A stretch of DNA of 64,000 bases from JB111 sp049856295 (lineage in GTDB: Bacteria; Actinomycetota; Actinomycetes; Actinomycetales; Actinomycetaceae): contig NZ_JBNDMZ010000002.1 of the NCBI RefSeq assembly GCF_049856295.1, positions 1-64,000 of the forward strand. Direction: 5' to 3'. The position numbers and the translations under genes were made by a program. This document shows positions 43,902 through 52,618 of the stretch, in pieces (within the stretch, counting starts at the first letter, position 1; each line of letters opens with the position of its first letter). Under the pieces are notes generated by a model. The model did no database searches. It was not told the DNA's origin and saw nothing but the letters and a program-made list of their open reading frames with translations.

Positions 43902-43929
43902 GCAGCCGCCCGGGAGTCGGGGACGAGGT

Positions 43930-43977
43930 CACGACGGCGGGTGGACCGGTAGCGAGTCCGGCCCACCCGCCGTCGTG
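43930..43977. terminator. bidirectional terminator between SDR and fabF
   Basis: A perfect 15-bp stem CACGACGGCGGGTGG/CCACCCGCCGTCGTG lies between convergent stop codons, with a further short inner pairing. Confidence 0.75.
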
Positions 43978-44025
43978 CACGGGGTGCGGGGTGCGTCCGT
44001 ACGGACGGACGTCCGAGGGCGTCGG

Positions 44026-45276
44026 TCAGACGCTGCCGACGAGGATGGCGGCGTTGTGGCCGCCGAACCCGAAGGCGTTGTTGAGCGCGGCGACCTGCCC
44101 GGTGGCGCTCAGCTCGCGAGGGGTGTCGCGGACGACGTCGACCTGGACGGCCGGGTCGAGGTTCTCGATGTTGATCGTCGGGGGAGCGGTGCGCTCGCGG
44201 ACGGCCAGCACGGCGAAGATCGTCTCGAGCGCGCCCGCACCGCCGAGCAGGTGACCGGTCATCGACTTCGTCCCCGAGACCGTGACCTGCTCGCCGAACA
44301 GGCGGCGGATCGCCTCGGCCTCGATCGTGTCGCCGACCGGGGTCGACGTCGCGTGGGCGTTGACGTGCACGACGTCGGCGGCGGCGAGCCCCGAGTCCTC
44401 CAGCGCGATGCGCATCGCGCGCTCCTGGCCCTGGCCGGAGGGGTCGGGGGGAGCGACGTCGAAGGCGTCGGCCGTCATGCCGGTGCCGAGGACCTCGGCG
44501 TGGACGGTGGCTCCGCGGGCGGCGGCGTGCTCGGCAGACTCGAGGACGACGATGCCGGCGCCCTCGCCCATGACGAAGCCGTCGCGGTCGACGTCGTAGG
44601 GGCGCGAGGCGCGCTGCGGGTCGTCGGTCCGCCTCGAGAGGGCCTGCATCTTGCCGAACGACGCCATGGTCACCGGGTGGATCGCGGACTCGGTACCGCC
44701 GGCGACGACCACGTCGGCGACGCCGGTGCGGATCATCTGGACGCCCTGGGCGATCGCCTCGGCGCCCGACGCGCAGGCGGAGACGGGTGCGTGCGCGCCG
44801 GCGCGCGCGCCGAACCGGACGGAGATGTTGGCGACCGGCGAGTTGGCCATGAGCATCGGCACGGTGAGCGGGAGGACGCGGCGGGCGCCCTTCTCGCGGA
44901 CGGTGTCCCAGGCGTCGAGCAGGGTGTGGATGCCGCCGATGCCCGTCGAGACGACGGCGCCGAGGCGCTCGGGCACGACCTCGGGCTCTCCAGCATCCGC
45001 CCAGGCCTCGAGCGCGGCGACGACGGCGAGCTTCCCGGACGGATCGAGGCGGCGGGCCTCCTGGCGGGTGAGCACGGTCTCCGGGTCGACGGCGGCCTCG
45101 CCGGCGAAGTCCACGGTGATCCCGTACTGCTCGGCCCAGTCGTTGTCGAGCGTCGCGATACCGGAGGTTCCGGCGAGCGCGGCCGTCCAGGTGCTGGCGA
45201 CGTCCCCGCCGATGGGGTTCGTCGTCCCCATGCCGGTGACGACGACCCGGCGGCGCTGGGTGGACTGCTCGGACAC
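44026..45276 (-). CDS. fabF: beta-ketoacyl-ACP synthase II
   Basis: A 416-residue condensing enzyme that extends acyl-ACP with malonyl-ACP in type II fatty-acid synthesis. The catalytic triad is visible: nucleophile Cys in VSACASGAEA near residue 170, and His residues in NAHATSTPVGD and KSMTGHLLGGAGA. GTG 45276 lies behind GAGGAGG. It is the last gene of the fabD-fabH-acpP-fabF operon, with a 112-base gap from acpP. Confidence 0.95.
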   Translation of the reverse strand: MSEQSTQRRRVVVTGMGTTNPIGGDVASTWTAALAGTSGIATLDNDWAEQYGITVDFAGEAAVDPETVLTRQEARRLDPSGKLAVVAALEAWADAGEPEVVPERLGAVVSTGIGGIHTLLDAWDTVREKGARRVLPLTVPMLMANSPVANISVRFGARAGAHAPVSACASGAEAIAQGVQMIRTGVADVVVAGGTESAIHPVTMASFGKMQALSRRTDDPQRASRPYDVDRDGFVMGEGAGIVVLESAEHAAARGATVHAEVLGTGMTADAFDVAPPDPSGQGQERAMRIALEDSGLAAADVVHVNAHATSTPVGDTIEAEAIRRLFGEQVTVSGTKSMTGHLLGGAGALETIFAVLAVRERTAPPTINIENLDPAVQVDVVRDTPRELSATGQVAALNNAFGFGGHNAAILVGSV

Positions 45277-45388
45277 GGGTTCCTCCTCGGGTGCGCGCCG
45301 GTGCGGCGCGGCGGATCTTTCCCCGCTGCGGCGTGCCGAGTGCAGCGGGGAGGTCGGGGGCACCGGACCGGAGCCCCCGACCGGGGTG

Positions 45389-45637
45389 TCAGGCCTGGGC
45401 CCCGACGATGTACTTCACGGCGTCCTGGACGGTCTTGAGGTTCGCGACCTCGTCGTCCGGGATGGTGACGCTGAAGCGCTCCTCGGCGAGGGTCGCGATC
45501 GTCATCATCGACAGGGAGTCGACGTCGAGGTCGTCGGTGAACGACGCCTCCGGCTTGACGTCCTCGACCGGCAGGCCGGTCTCCTCGTTGACGATCTCGG
45601 CGAGGCCCGTGAGGACCTCCTCCTCCGTGTGTGCCAT
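45389..45637 (-). CDS. acpP: acyl carrier protein
   Basis: An 82-residue acidic carrier. The phosphopantetheine attachment serine is in DVDSLSMM (about residue 41). The four-helix pattern and length match actinobacterial AcpP/AcpM. It sits between fabH and fabF and carries growing acyl chains between these enzymes. Confidence 0.95.
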   Translation of the reverse strand: MAHTEEEVLTGLAEIVNEETGLPVEDVKPEASFTDDLDVDSLSMMTIATLAEERFSVTIPDDEVANLKTVQDAVKYIVGAQA

Positions 45638-45698
45638 GTGCTTCTCCTGGTGTGGTTGAAACTGGACGGGGGTCAGTGTGTCAGGCCCCGCGCGGGGG

Positions 45699-46715
45699 TC
45701 ACGGTACGACGACCACCTGCGCGGCGTAGGCGAGGCCCGCGCCGAAGCCGATCTGGAGCGCGATGTCCCCGCTCGTGGCCTGCCCCTCGCGGATGAGGCG
45801 CTCGAGCGCGAGCGGGATCGAGGCGGCCGAGGTGTTGCCCGTGTCGGCGATGTCCCGGCCCACCACCACGTCCTCGCGCAGCCCCAGGTACTTCACCATG
45901 TGGTCGATGATCCGCATGTTCGCCTGGTGCGGGACGAAGACGTCGATCTGGTCGGGGGTGAGTCCGGCGGCCTCGATCGCCCGTGCGGCGACCTTGGTCA
46001 TCTCGAAGCTCGCCCACTTGAAGACGGTGGGGCCCTCCTGGCGCAGGGTGGGCCAGGACCGGTCGGCCTCCGGGTCGTCCGAGCGGAAGGTCGACCACGG
46101 GTGGGTCTGGGAGATGACGTCCGCCTTGGAGCCGTCCGAGCCCCACACGGTCGGGCCGATGCCGGGGGTCTCGGAGGGGCCCACGAGGGCGGCGCCGGCA
46201 CCGTCGCCGAGGATGAAGCTGATGGAGCGGTCCGTGGGGTCGATGTACTCGCTCATCTTCTCCACGCCGACGACCAGCACGTGGTCGGCGGTCCCCGAGC
46301 GTACGAGGGCGTCCGCCTGGGCGATCCCGTAGGCGTAGCCGGCGCAGGCCGCGGAGATGTCGAAGCTCGCCGCCGGGTTGGCACCGATACGGTCCGCGAC
46401 GATGCCGGCCAGCGACGGTGTCTGGGTGAACCAGGTGACGGTGCCGACGATGACGGCGTCGACCTGTGCCGCCTCGACCCCGGCGGCGGTCAGCGCAGCC
46501 TCGGCTGCGGCGCTGGCCATGTCCACCACCGTGGTCCCGGCGTTCGCGTACCGGCGGGTGACGATCCCGGTGCGCTGCTGGATCCACTCGTCGGAGGAGT
46601 TGATGGGCTCGACGATGTCGTCGTTGGGCACCGTTCTCTCGCCGCGGAACCCGCCGACGCCGAGGATCCGCGCGTGGGCGTTCGGCGCAGCGGTGGTGAG
46701 GACGGGGCGGCTCAT
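45699..46715 (-). CDS. fabH: beta-ketoacyl-ACP synthase III
   Basis: A 338-residue initiating condensing enzyme that joins an acyl-CoA primer to malonyl-ACP. The triad residues are in SAACAGYAYG (Cys near residue 122), VPHQANMRI (His) and NTSAAS (Asn). ATG 46715 overlaps the fabD stop by ATGA. Actinobacterial FabH often accepts branched primers, giving iso/anteiso fatty acids; this cannot be confirmed from sequence reading. Confidence 0.95.
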   Translation of the reverse strand: MSRPVLTTAAPNAHARILGVGGFRGERTVPNDDIVEPINSSDEWIQQRTGIVTRRYANAGTTVVDMASAAAEAALTAAGVEAAQVDAVIVGTVTWFTQTPSLAGIVADRIGANPAASFDISAACAGYAYGIAQADALVRSGTADHVLVVGVEKMSEYIDPTDRSISFILGDGAGAALVGPSETPGIGPTVWGSDGSKADVISQTHPWSTFRSDDPEADRSWPTLRQEGPTVFKWASFEMTKVAARAIEAAGLTPDQIDVFVPHQANMRIIDHMVKYLGLREDVVVGRDIADTGNTSAASIPLALERLIREGQATSGDIALQIGFGAGLAYAAQVVVVP

Positions 46716-47644
46716 GAGGCTCCTTCGGTGTCCGAATCGGCGAGCTCGGCGGCCGCCAGGAGGTCGTCCGGGGTGGACAGGGGGCGGACGGTCACGCCCG
46801 GGAGCGTGCGCTTGGCGAGGCGCGTGAGCACGCCGGCGGGGGCGAGCTCGACGGCGGCTGTCACCCCGCGCGCGAGGATCGTCTCGCAGCACAGGTCCCA
46901 GCGCACGGGGTTGGCGACCTGCGCGACGACGCGGGCGAGCGCCTCGGTGCCGGCGGAGACCTCGGCGCCGTCCCGGTTGGAGAGCAGCGCCGTGCGCGGG
47001 TCCGCCGTGGTCAGCCCGGACGCGGCGGCGGCCACGGCGTCGAGCGCCGGCCGCATGTGCTCGGTGTGGAACGCGCCGGCGACGGCGAGCGGCACGACCC
47101 GTGCCTTGGCGGGGGGCTGCTCGGCGAACGCGGCGAGCTGCTCGAGCGTGCCGGCGGCGACGATCTGGCCACCCCCGTTGACGTTGGCGGCGGTCAGACC
47201 GGCCGCCTCGATCGCCGCGGTCACCTCGGCGGCGTCCCCGCCCACGACGGCGGACATGCCCGTCGGCGTGACGGCGGAGGCGTCGGCCATCGCGCGGCCA
47301 CGGGCGGCGACGAGGCGGACGGCGTCGACGTCGGACAGGACCCCGGCGACGGCGAGGGCGGCGAGCTCGCCGACGGAGTGGCCGGCGGCGACCGACGGGG
47401 CGAGGCCGGGGGAGCGGGCCTCGAGAGCCCGGAAGGCGAGGATCGACGAGGCGACGATGAGCGGCTGCGCGAGGGCCGTGTCCTTGATGGTCTCGGCGTC
47501 CGCGTTCGTCCCGAGGTCGGCGAGGTCGAGGTCGGCCGCGGCCGAGAGGTCGGAGAGCAGGGCGGCGGAGGCCCGGTCGTCGAGCCAGGGCGCGAGCATG
47601 CCCGGCGTCTGGGCCCCCTGTCCCGGGGCTAGCACAGCAATCAT
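46712..47644 (-). CDS. fabD: malonyl-CoA:ACP transacylase
   Basis: A 310-residue acyltransferase that loads malonate onto ACP. The nucleophile elbow GHSVGE (Ser near residue 91), the N-terminal APGQGAQTPGM loop and the His of AGAFHTEHM are present. It is the first gene of the fab operon. The PucR/FasR-type regulator that usually lies directly upstream in relatives is absent here; instead a divergent TPR-like gene begins 190 bases away. Confidence 0.95.
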   Translation of the reverse strand: MIAVLAPGQGAQTPGMLAPWLDDRASAALLSDLSAAADLDLADLGTNADAETIKDTALAQPLIVASSILAFRALEARSPGLAPSVAAGHSVGELAALAVAGVLSDVDAVRLVAARGRAMADASAVTPTGMSAVVGGDAAEVTAAIEAAGLTAANVNGGGQIVAAGTLEQLAAFAEQPPAKARVVPLAVAGAFHTEHMRPALDAVAAAASGLTTADPRTALLSNRDGAEVSAGTEALARVVAQVANPVRWDLCCETILARGVTAAVELAPAGVLTRLAKRTLPGVTVRPLSTPDDLLAAAELADSDTEGAS

Positions 47645-47820
47645 TCGGCCAATCTACCGCCGCGCCACCGGGCGGCCGGAGCGGCGGCTGCGTGTCGGAC
47701 GGGAGCGCGGGTCCGTCGTCGTCGGGGGAGGATGCGCGTGCGTGCGTCCCGGCAGACGAGACCGGCTGCGCGTCGTCGTGCGCGGTCCGGCTCCCAGCGG
47801 GCGGGATCGGGCCCGGCCGC

Positions 47821-47826
47821 TATCCT
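47821..47826 (+). promoter_or_regulatory. -10 element of a probable leaderless gene
   Basis: TATCCT lies seven bases before the ATG of the TPR-like gene at 47834. Confidence 0.45.
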
Positions 47827-47833
47827 GGCGGAC

Positions 47834-48496
47834 ATGTCCCTCGTGCGCCGCCCTGCTCTCCTGCTTGCACTCCTGCTCGCCACGACCGACCACGGATCCC
47901 ACCGGCACGCCGCCGACCAGGACTCCGACCCCCGTGAGGAGGAGCTGCGCGCGCGGCTCGAGGAGGACCCGAACGACACCGTCGCCTTCAACGAGCTCGC
48001 CGAGATCGTGCGCCGCCACGGCTCCCAGGTGCGGGCCGCCGACCCGCTGACCGCGGACGTGCCCCAGTCCGACCCGCGGTCCGCCGACCTCGCCGTGTGG
48101 GCGCTGGCCGAGGAGCTCGCCGGTCGCCCGAACGCGTGGTACCCGCTCATCGAGCTCGCCCGACTCTCGGTCGAGGACGACCTCGACGGGGCCAACCGCC
48201 GGCTCGGTGCGGCGTGCGCCCGCGAGGAGACGGGGCTCGCGCTGGCCGAGTCGCTGTGGGTGCTCCGGGAGTCCGGTCACCCGACGCACGCGCACGCCCT
48301 GGCGACCGCCCACTGGGACGCCGAGCGGCACGTGCCCGCCGCGGGCCGGCAGATCGTGCTGGCCGCCATCGAGTCCGAGCGGTACGAGGACGCCGAGCGG
48401 TACCTCGAGCTCATCGGCGCGCGCGAGGACGAGGAGAGCGCCGCCGCGGTGACCGAGCTCCGGTCGGTGCTCGGCGACGCCCGCCCTCAGAGGTAG
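47834..48496 (+). CDS. TPR-like helical protein, function unknown
   Basis: A 220-residue protein. The longer open frame extends upstream, but ATG 47834 sits seven bases after a TATCCT -10. A short hydrophobic N-terminus (ALLLALLLA, residues 7-15) could be a weak signal or the edge of a helix. The rest is almost all alpha-helical, with repeated A/L patterns (LALAESLWVLRESGH, YEDAERYLELIGA) suggesting three to four tetratricopeptide-like hairpins. It is divergent from fabD and followed by the short-repeat cluster. No function can be assigned. Confidence 0.72.
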   Translation: MSLVRRPALLLALLLATTDHGSHRHAADQDSDPREEELRARLEEDPNDTVAFNELAEIVRRHGSQVRAADPLTADVPQSDPRSADLAVWALAEELAGRPNAWYPLIELARLSVEDDLDGANRRLGAACAREETGLALAESLWVLRESGHPTHAHALATAHWDAERHVPAAGRQIVLAAIESERYEDAERYLELIGAREDEESAAAVTELRSVLGDARPQR

Positions 48497-48507
48497 CACC
48501 CCGTTCG

Positions 48508-48629
48508 TCGAGATTGCGGTTGGTGCACGTCGAGATTGCGGTTGGGAGATCTCGCACGACCGACCATCTGGTCGAGAGTGCGGTGTAGGCGCGCCCGTTG
48601 CTCGCCCTGCTGATGTCGAGAGTGCGGTG
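48508..48629. repeat. cluster of four TCGAGATTGCGGTT-type repeats
   Basis: Copies are TCGAGATTGCGGTT at 48508-48521 and 48530-48543, and TCGAGAGTGCGGTG at 48572-48585 and 48616-48629, all in one orientation. They fill much of the 278-bp gap after the TPR-like gene. They are in the opposite orientation to the cluster at 55323-55475. No gene is visible in 48497-48774. Confidence 0.82.
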
Positions 48630-48774
48630 CAAGCACATCGATGGCTCGGCGTAGTGGAACCGCGAGCGACGCGCGGATGGGGCTGCGAGTACTGACCGGG
48701 GTGGACAGTCCGAGCTATGCACAGGAGGAGCGGTAGCCGCCCGACCGGTGACGGCGGACGCTAGCCTCGGCGAC

Positions 48775-49503
48775 ATGACGCGACCAGGGGGGCGCCATCC
48801 GTGTCGGTTCGCTGCGCTGCTGCTCGTCGGTGCGCTCGGGCTGACCGGATGCGGCGGCGACGACGACAACGCGAGCGAGACCCAGCGACCACCGGTGTAC
48901 GTGGGGCCCGATGACGAGTCCGAGTCGGGGGAGACCGCGTCCGACGACGAGACCCCGTCCGAGTCCGCGAGTGGACGTGAGTCCGGGACCGACGGCGCCG
49001 AGGCGAGCACCGACGACATCGAGTGGACCGAGTGGGAGCTCGAGCGGCGTGAGCGTCCGGAGCCGGAGCCACCACCTGAGATGGACGACGACGGCGAGGC
49101 CGGTGCGCTCGCGGCGGCCCACTACTTCGTGGAACTCATCGAGCACATGGTCGAGACGGGAGTTTCTGAATCGTTCGAAGCTGTTTCTGGTGCGGACTGC
49201 GGATACTGCTCCTCGCTCGTGGACTCGAGCATACAAAACGCTATCGAGGGTAGTTATGTCGACCAGTACGTTATTCGGGTTGATGAGTCGCAGGTTGGTG
49301 CGCCGACCGAGGACCACCCTGATTGGATCGTCGAGTTTCGAGGCGAAGAAGAGGCTTATTCGGTCGTAGATTTCAATGGTGATGAGATCGAGCATGTGGA
49401 ACCGGAATCATTCACCATGCACATCATTCTCAGCCACACCGACGGTAAATGGGTGCTGCAAGCCGGTGCATACACGCCAGGATCCGAAGAGTCCGCGTCG
49501 TGA
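48775..49503 (+). CDS. DUF6318-type lipoprotein
   Basis: A 242-residue lipoprotein with lipobox LTGC (Cys 26), an acidic Ser/Glu linker to about residue 85, and a C-terminal domain opening DIEWTEWELERR and containing AAHYFVELIEHMVETG and ADCGYCSSL. A paralogue at 54505-55248 shares this layout. TAGCCT at 48762-48767 suggests a leaderless start. From about 49156, in mid-gene, GC content and codon choice drop sharply (AAA, ATA, TTT and GTT codons appear). This suggests recombination or recent import of the 3 prime half. It overlaps the next gene by TGATG. Function is unknown. Confidence 0.82.
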   Translation: MTRPGGRHPCRFAALLLVGALGLTGCGGDDDNASETQRPPVYVGPDDESESGETASDDETPSESASGRESGTDGAEASTDDIEWTEWELERRERPEPEPPPEMDDDGEAGALAAAHYFVELIEHMVETGVSESFEAVSGADCGYCSSLVDSSIQNAIEGSYVDQYVIRVDESQVGAPTEDHPDWIVEFRGEEEAYSVVDFNGDEIEHVEPESFTMHIILSHTDGKWVLQAGAYTPGSEESAS

Positions 49504-50375
49504 TGAGGAAATCCACGAGGCTTGGGTTCGTTGGAATGGTGGTCATGCTGACGTTGGGAGTGGGCTCCGCAAGTGCTGTCGATGGCGATGATCGAGGTAT
49601 CAGTGCAGGTACCTCCGATGACGGAGTCGATCTTGCTGCCCTTGAGCAGCTGCGGTCGTCTACTCCGGTGGCGGAGCGAGGTCAGAACATCGAAGAAGAT
49701 GTCGGCAGTATCGCGGCCCGTGGGCCCTTGCGAGAAGCTGTGCGCCGACATGTGAGGACAGGTGACGGAAAGACGCAGGTCGGGCAAACAGGGCGGTTCC
49801 TCGGGCAATGCGTGATCATCGAGGCTGAAACGGGTAGCACGTGCCCGTACAGGTTGCCCTTGGGGGCGAACAGCCCGGCGGCAGTCCCACAGGAAGTCCC
49901 GGCCGGCGCGGACCCCGTCGAGGTCACTCTCACGCGCTCGGAGGCGGCGAGCCTGCTGGTCAACACCGGGGAGGCGATGATGGACGGCCGGTGGCAGCTG
50001 GCGAACATGCCGGTCCTGCTGTGGACGACCGCGTCTGAGCACACGGTGAGCGCCGACCTCCTCGGCCAGCAGGTGGACGTGCGGTTCAGCCCTCTCGAGT
50101 TCGAGTGGGACCCGACGGACGGATCGCACCCGTTCGTCACCTCGGACCCGGGCGCCCCGTACCCCGAGCACACGGTCTCCTACCCGTATCCCGACGGGCA
50201 CGAGTCCATTCACGTCGAGCTGACGACGCTGTGGGAGGCGGAGTTCCGAGTGGGTGGCGGCGACTGGGAAGCGATTGACGGGACCATCCCGATCACCACC
50301 CGGACGCAGGCCTTCGAGGTGCGGGAACGCCAGGTCCGACTCGTGCCGGAGTGTGCGGTCCACGACCGCTGCTGA
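49503..50375 (+). CDS. secreted PKD-domain-like protein
   Basis: A 290-residue exported protein. The signal peptide is residues about 1-25 (LGFVGMVVMLTLGVGSASA). The middle is low in complexity. The C-terminal 130 residues (FEWDPTDGSHPFVTSDPGAPYPEHTVSYPYPD region and following beta strands, read in parts) fit a PKD/Ig-like fold as found beside DUF6318 lipoproteins in related bacteria. Cys pairs near residues 105/119 and 283/290 may form disulfides. The first 330 bases share the lower GC of the preceding gene's 3 prime half, then GC returns to normal. Role unknown, probably envelope-associated. Confidence 0.75.
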   Translation: MRKSTRLGFVGMVVMLTLGVGSASAVDGDDRGISAGTSDDGVDLAALEQLRSSTPVAERGQNIEEDVGSIAARGPLREAVRRHVRTGDGKTQVGQTGRFLGQCVIIEAETGSTCPYRLPLGANSPAAVPQEVPAGADPVEVTLTRSEAASLLVNTGEAMMDGRWQLANMPVLLWTTASEHTVSADLLGQQVDVRFSPLEFEWDPTDGSHPFVTSDPGAPYPEHTVSYPYPDGHESIHVELTTLWEAEFRVGGGDWEAIDGTIPITTRTQAFEVRERQVRLVPECAVHDRC

Positions 50376-50386
50376 GGTCGCGGGAA

Positions 50387-51004
50387 CTACTGCGTGGCAG
50401 CGACCCCCGACGCTGCCCGCGGACCGCGACCGAGTGCATGCACGCCGATCGTCGCCAGTGCGACGGCGATCCCGCTGAACACGGTGCGCGTGACGTTCCA
50501 CGACTGCCAGCTGCCGGAGTAGTCCGACCAGACTCGCGCGGCCTCCGCGATGTCCTGCGGGACCGATACCCCCGCCAGCTCCTCGTTCATCGGCACGTTG
50601 ACCAGCATCGTGAGGAGCAGTCCGCCGGCCAGGTAGACGAGCCCGGCGGCGAGGAGGTACGCCGCGGCCCGCGGACGTCGGGATCGGCGCGCGAGGAGGG
50701 CGGCCGCCGCCATGACCACCGGGGTGAGGAAGAACGCCGGGAAGAAGACCGCGTTCTGGACCGAGTCGTTCATCGCCTGCATCGCGGCGATCGCCACGCG
50801 AGGATCTGCGGCGTCGAGGCCCCACATCGTCGAGCACACCCAGGCGAAGAAGAATCCGAAGATCGCGGCGCCGAGGACGACCGCGGCGACGGCGCAGATC
50901 ATCGCGGTGCGCATGCGACCTGGTGGCACCGCCCCGGCACCTGAGTCGTGGGACATGAGGGAGACGTGGTCGGTACGGGCGTCGGACGGGACCTGAGCAG
51001 ACAT
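50387..51004 (-). CDS. DUF1772 (anthrone-oxygenase-like) membrane protein
   Basis: A 205-residue protein with four predicted membrane helices. AIFGFFFAWVCSTMWGL followed by AIAAMQAMNDSVQN is characteristic of DUF1772. ATG 51004 is preferred to the upstream in-frame start because the latter would overlap the divergent operator region. It is divergent from a TetR-family gene with an inverted repeat between them, so it is probably the regulator's target. Family members sit in redox or cofactor contexts, but the role is unknown. Confidence 0.82.
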   Translation of the reverse strand: MSAQVPSDARTDHVSLMSHDSGAGAVPPGRMRTAMICAVAAVVLGAAIFGFFFAWVCSTMWGLDAADPRVAIAAMQAMNDSVQNAVFFPAFFLTPVVMAAAALLARRSRRPRAAAYLLAAGLVYLAGGLLLTMLVNVPMNEELAGVSVPQDIAEAARVWSDYSGSWQSWNVTRTVFSGIAVALATIGVHALGRGPRAASGVAATQ

Positions 51005-51034
51005 GTCGACTCCAAGATCGGAACGCACGAGTTC

Positions 51035-51052
51035 GGTTCCAATAATGGAACC
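51035..51052. promoter_or_regulatory. TetR-type operator between DUF1772 gene and tetR
   Basis: GGTTCCA-ATAA-TGGAACC is an inverted repeat with 7-base arms, placed between the divergent start codons at 51004 and 51072. Confidence 0.7.
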
Positions 51053-51071
51053 GGGTAGTACGGTTGTCAAC

Positions 51072-51710
51072 ATGCCGACGACGACGAACCGACGCGTGGG
51101 CCGATTACCCGCCGCCGCCCGCGCGGGCCGCGAGGTGGAGATCCTCGACGCCGCACGCGCGGTCCTCGTCGAGATCGGCTACGAACGACTGACGGTCCAG
51201 GCGATCGCCACGCGTGCGGGTGCGTCGAAAGAGACGATCTACTCGTGGTTCGGCGGCGTCGAGCAGCTGCTCGCCCGAGTCGTCGAGGCCAATGCCGACG
51301 CCGCGGCGGCAGCCGTGTCCGACGTCCTCGCCGCGGACGCCGCCCCCACGCCTACGTCCGCTCGTGCCACGCTCACCGGGTACGTGCGTGCGCAGCTCAC
51401 GCTCCTGACCGGGGCGGAGTCGGTGGCGCTCAACCGGGCGGCCATGGCGTCGTCGTCGTTGGCCGAGGTCTTGCTCGCCGGTGGTCGCCACCGGGTCGGC
51501 CCGATCGTCGAGTCGTACCTCGCGCGGCTGGGCGCAGCGGGCGTCCTCCGGGTGAGCGACCCGGCGGACGCGTTCCGGCTCCTGTACGGACTCGCGGTCC
51601 AGGACACCCAGATCCGTGTGCTCCTCGGGGAGGACCGGCCGACTCCTGCGCAGATCGGGGCGACGGCCGAGAGTGCGGTCGAACGGTTCCTCGTGCTCAC
51701 GTCTACGTAG
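51072..51710 (+). CDS. TetR family transcriptional regulator
   Basis: A 212-residue regulator. The HTH (residues about 20-62, LTVQAIATRAGASKETIYSWFGG) is canonical, and the C-terminal domain has a TetR_C-like helical pattern. ATG 51072 gives the standard short N-terminal arm. It likely represses itself and the divergent DUF1772 gene through the inverted repeat at 51035-51052. Confidence 0.88.
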   Translation: MPTTTNRRVGRLPAAARAGREVEILDAARAVLVEIGYERLTVQAIATRAGASKETIYSWFGGVEQLLARVVEANADAAAAAVSDVLAADAAPTPTSARATLTGYVRAQLTLLTGAESVALNRAAMASSSLAEVLLAGGRHRVGPIVESYLARLGAAGVLRVSDPADAFRLLYGLAVQDTQIRVLLGEDRPTPAQIGATAESAVERFLVLTST

Positions 51711-51860
51711 CTAGTCGCGGCTCTGTCGGGGGCCGGGGGTGGGGCTGCGCCGGCCGGCGGTGGTGGTCCGGGCTGCGCCCCGGAAGGATTGTGACGTCGG
51801 CGGCGAGCCGCGTCGTCATGCCAGGGCGACATGACGCCACACGCACAACGTGTCTCGGCC

Positions 51861-52478
51861 CTATCCCCAGGCCTGGCGCATCGAGCGCGCGCGACGCGTG
51901 CGGCGGACCTGGACGATGATGCCGACAACGGCCAGGGCCAGCTGACCGACGTACCAGAGCGGTTGGTCGACGACCGCGAACTGGGTGTCGCCGTACCGGT
52001 CGAGGTCGACCGTGCCGAGCAGCAGCATGAGCCCGCCGACCGCGGCGCTCGAGCCGGCGAGCGCGCTGACGACGACGAGCACAAGATCGGGCATGTCGGT
52101 GACGACGGCGATGAGCCCGAGGACGATGCCGCCGGCCACGCCCACGGCCATGACCATCCACGGCTCGTCGACGCCCAGGGCGCCCGCGACGCTCCGCCCG
52201 ACCACGAATCCCATCGAGGCGAACCCGAGGACGACGGCGATCGAGAAGAAGGCGAACGTGAGCCAGGAGAAGACCAGTGCGAGGACGACGGCGACCACCC
52301 AGGCCGTTGTGGTCGCGAGGTACCCGTCGCCGGACATCTCGGCCACCACGACCGTGCCGAGCCCGAATCCGATCAGCGCACCCCACAGCGCAAGCAGGAT
52401 CCGCATGGCTCCGCGCCCGCGGAAGCACAGCAGCAGGCCGATGACGAGGGCGAGCGCACCCACGACGACGTCGTTCAA
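51861..52478 (-). CDS. DUF4203/TM7S3-like membrane protein
   Basis: A 205-residue protein with seven predicted membrane segments and very few polar loops (VVVGALALVIGLLLCFRGRG, FGLGTVVVAEMSG, GFASMGFVVGRSVAG). The start is TTG 52478 behind GGAG. Gly-rich helices like these occur in the DUF4203/TMEM198-type family. A transport or scaffold role is possible but unproven. It is followed on the same strand by 150 bases without a gene. Confidence 0.75.
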   Translation of the reverse strand: MNDVVVGALALVIGLLLCFRGRGAMRILLALWGALIGFGLGTVVVAEMSGDGYLATTTAWVVAVVLALVFSWLTFAFFSIAVVLGFASMGFVVGRSVAGALGVDEPWMVMAVGVAGGIVLGLIAVVTDMPDLVLVVVSALAGSSAAVGGLMLLLGTVDLDRYGDTQFAVVDQPLWYVGQLALAVVGIIVQVRRTRRARSMRQAWG

Positions 52479-52573
52479 TCCGGTCTCCGTCCCTCTGGCG
52501 ATGGGGTCGGCCGCCCTGCAGTCGGGCAGCCGTTCCAGTGTCTCGCGCTCGGTTCCGCCGGTGGGGTCGGCCT

Positions 52574-52615
52574 GCTGCCTGCTGCCCGCTGCCCGCTGCC
52601 CGCTGCCCGCTGCCC
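52574..52615. repeat. 7-bp tandem repeat GCTGCCC, six copies
   Basis: GCTGCCT followed by five perfect GCTGCCC units lies between the thioredoxin-like gene's stop codon and the upstream end of the DUF4203 gene. It is a candidate variable-number repeat. Confidence 0.85.
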
Positions 52616-52618
52616 GCG

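Noticed and set aside
48508..48629. Short repeats considered as CRISPR or attachment sites
   Set aside because: The copies are only 13-14 bp, unevenly spaced, and no cas, integrase or recombinase gene lies nearby.
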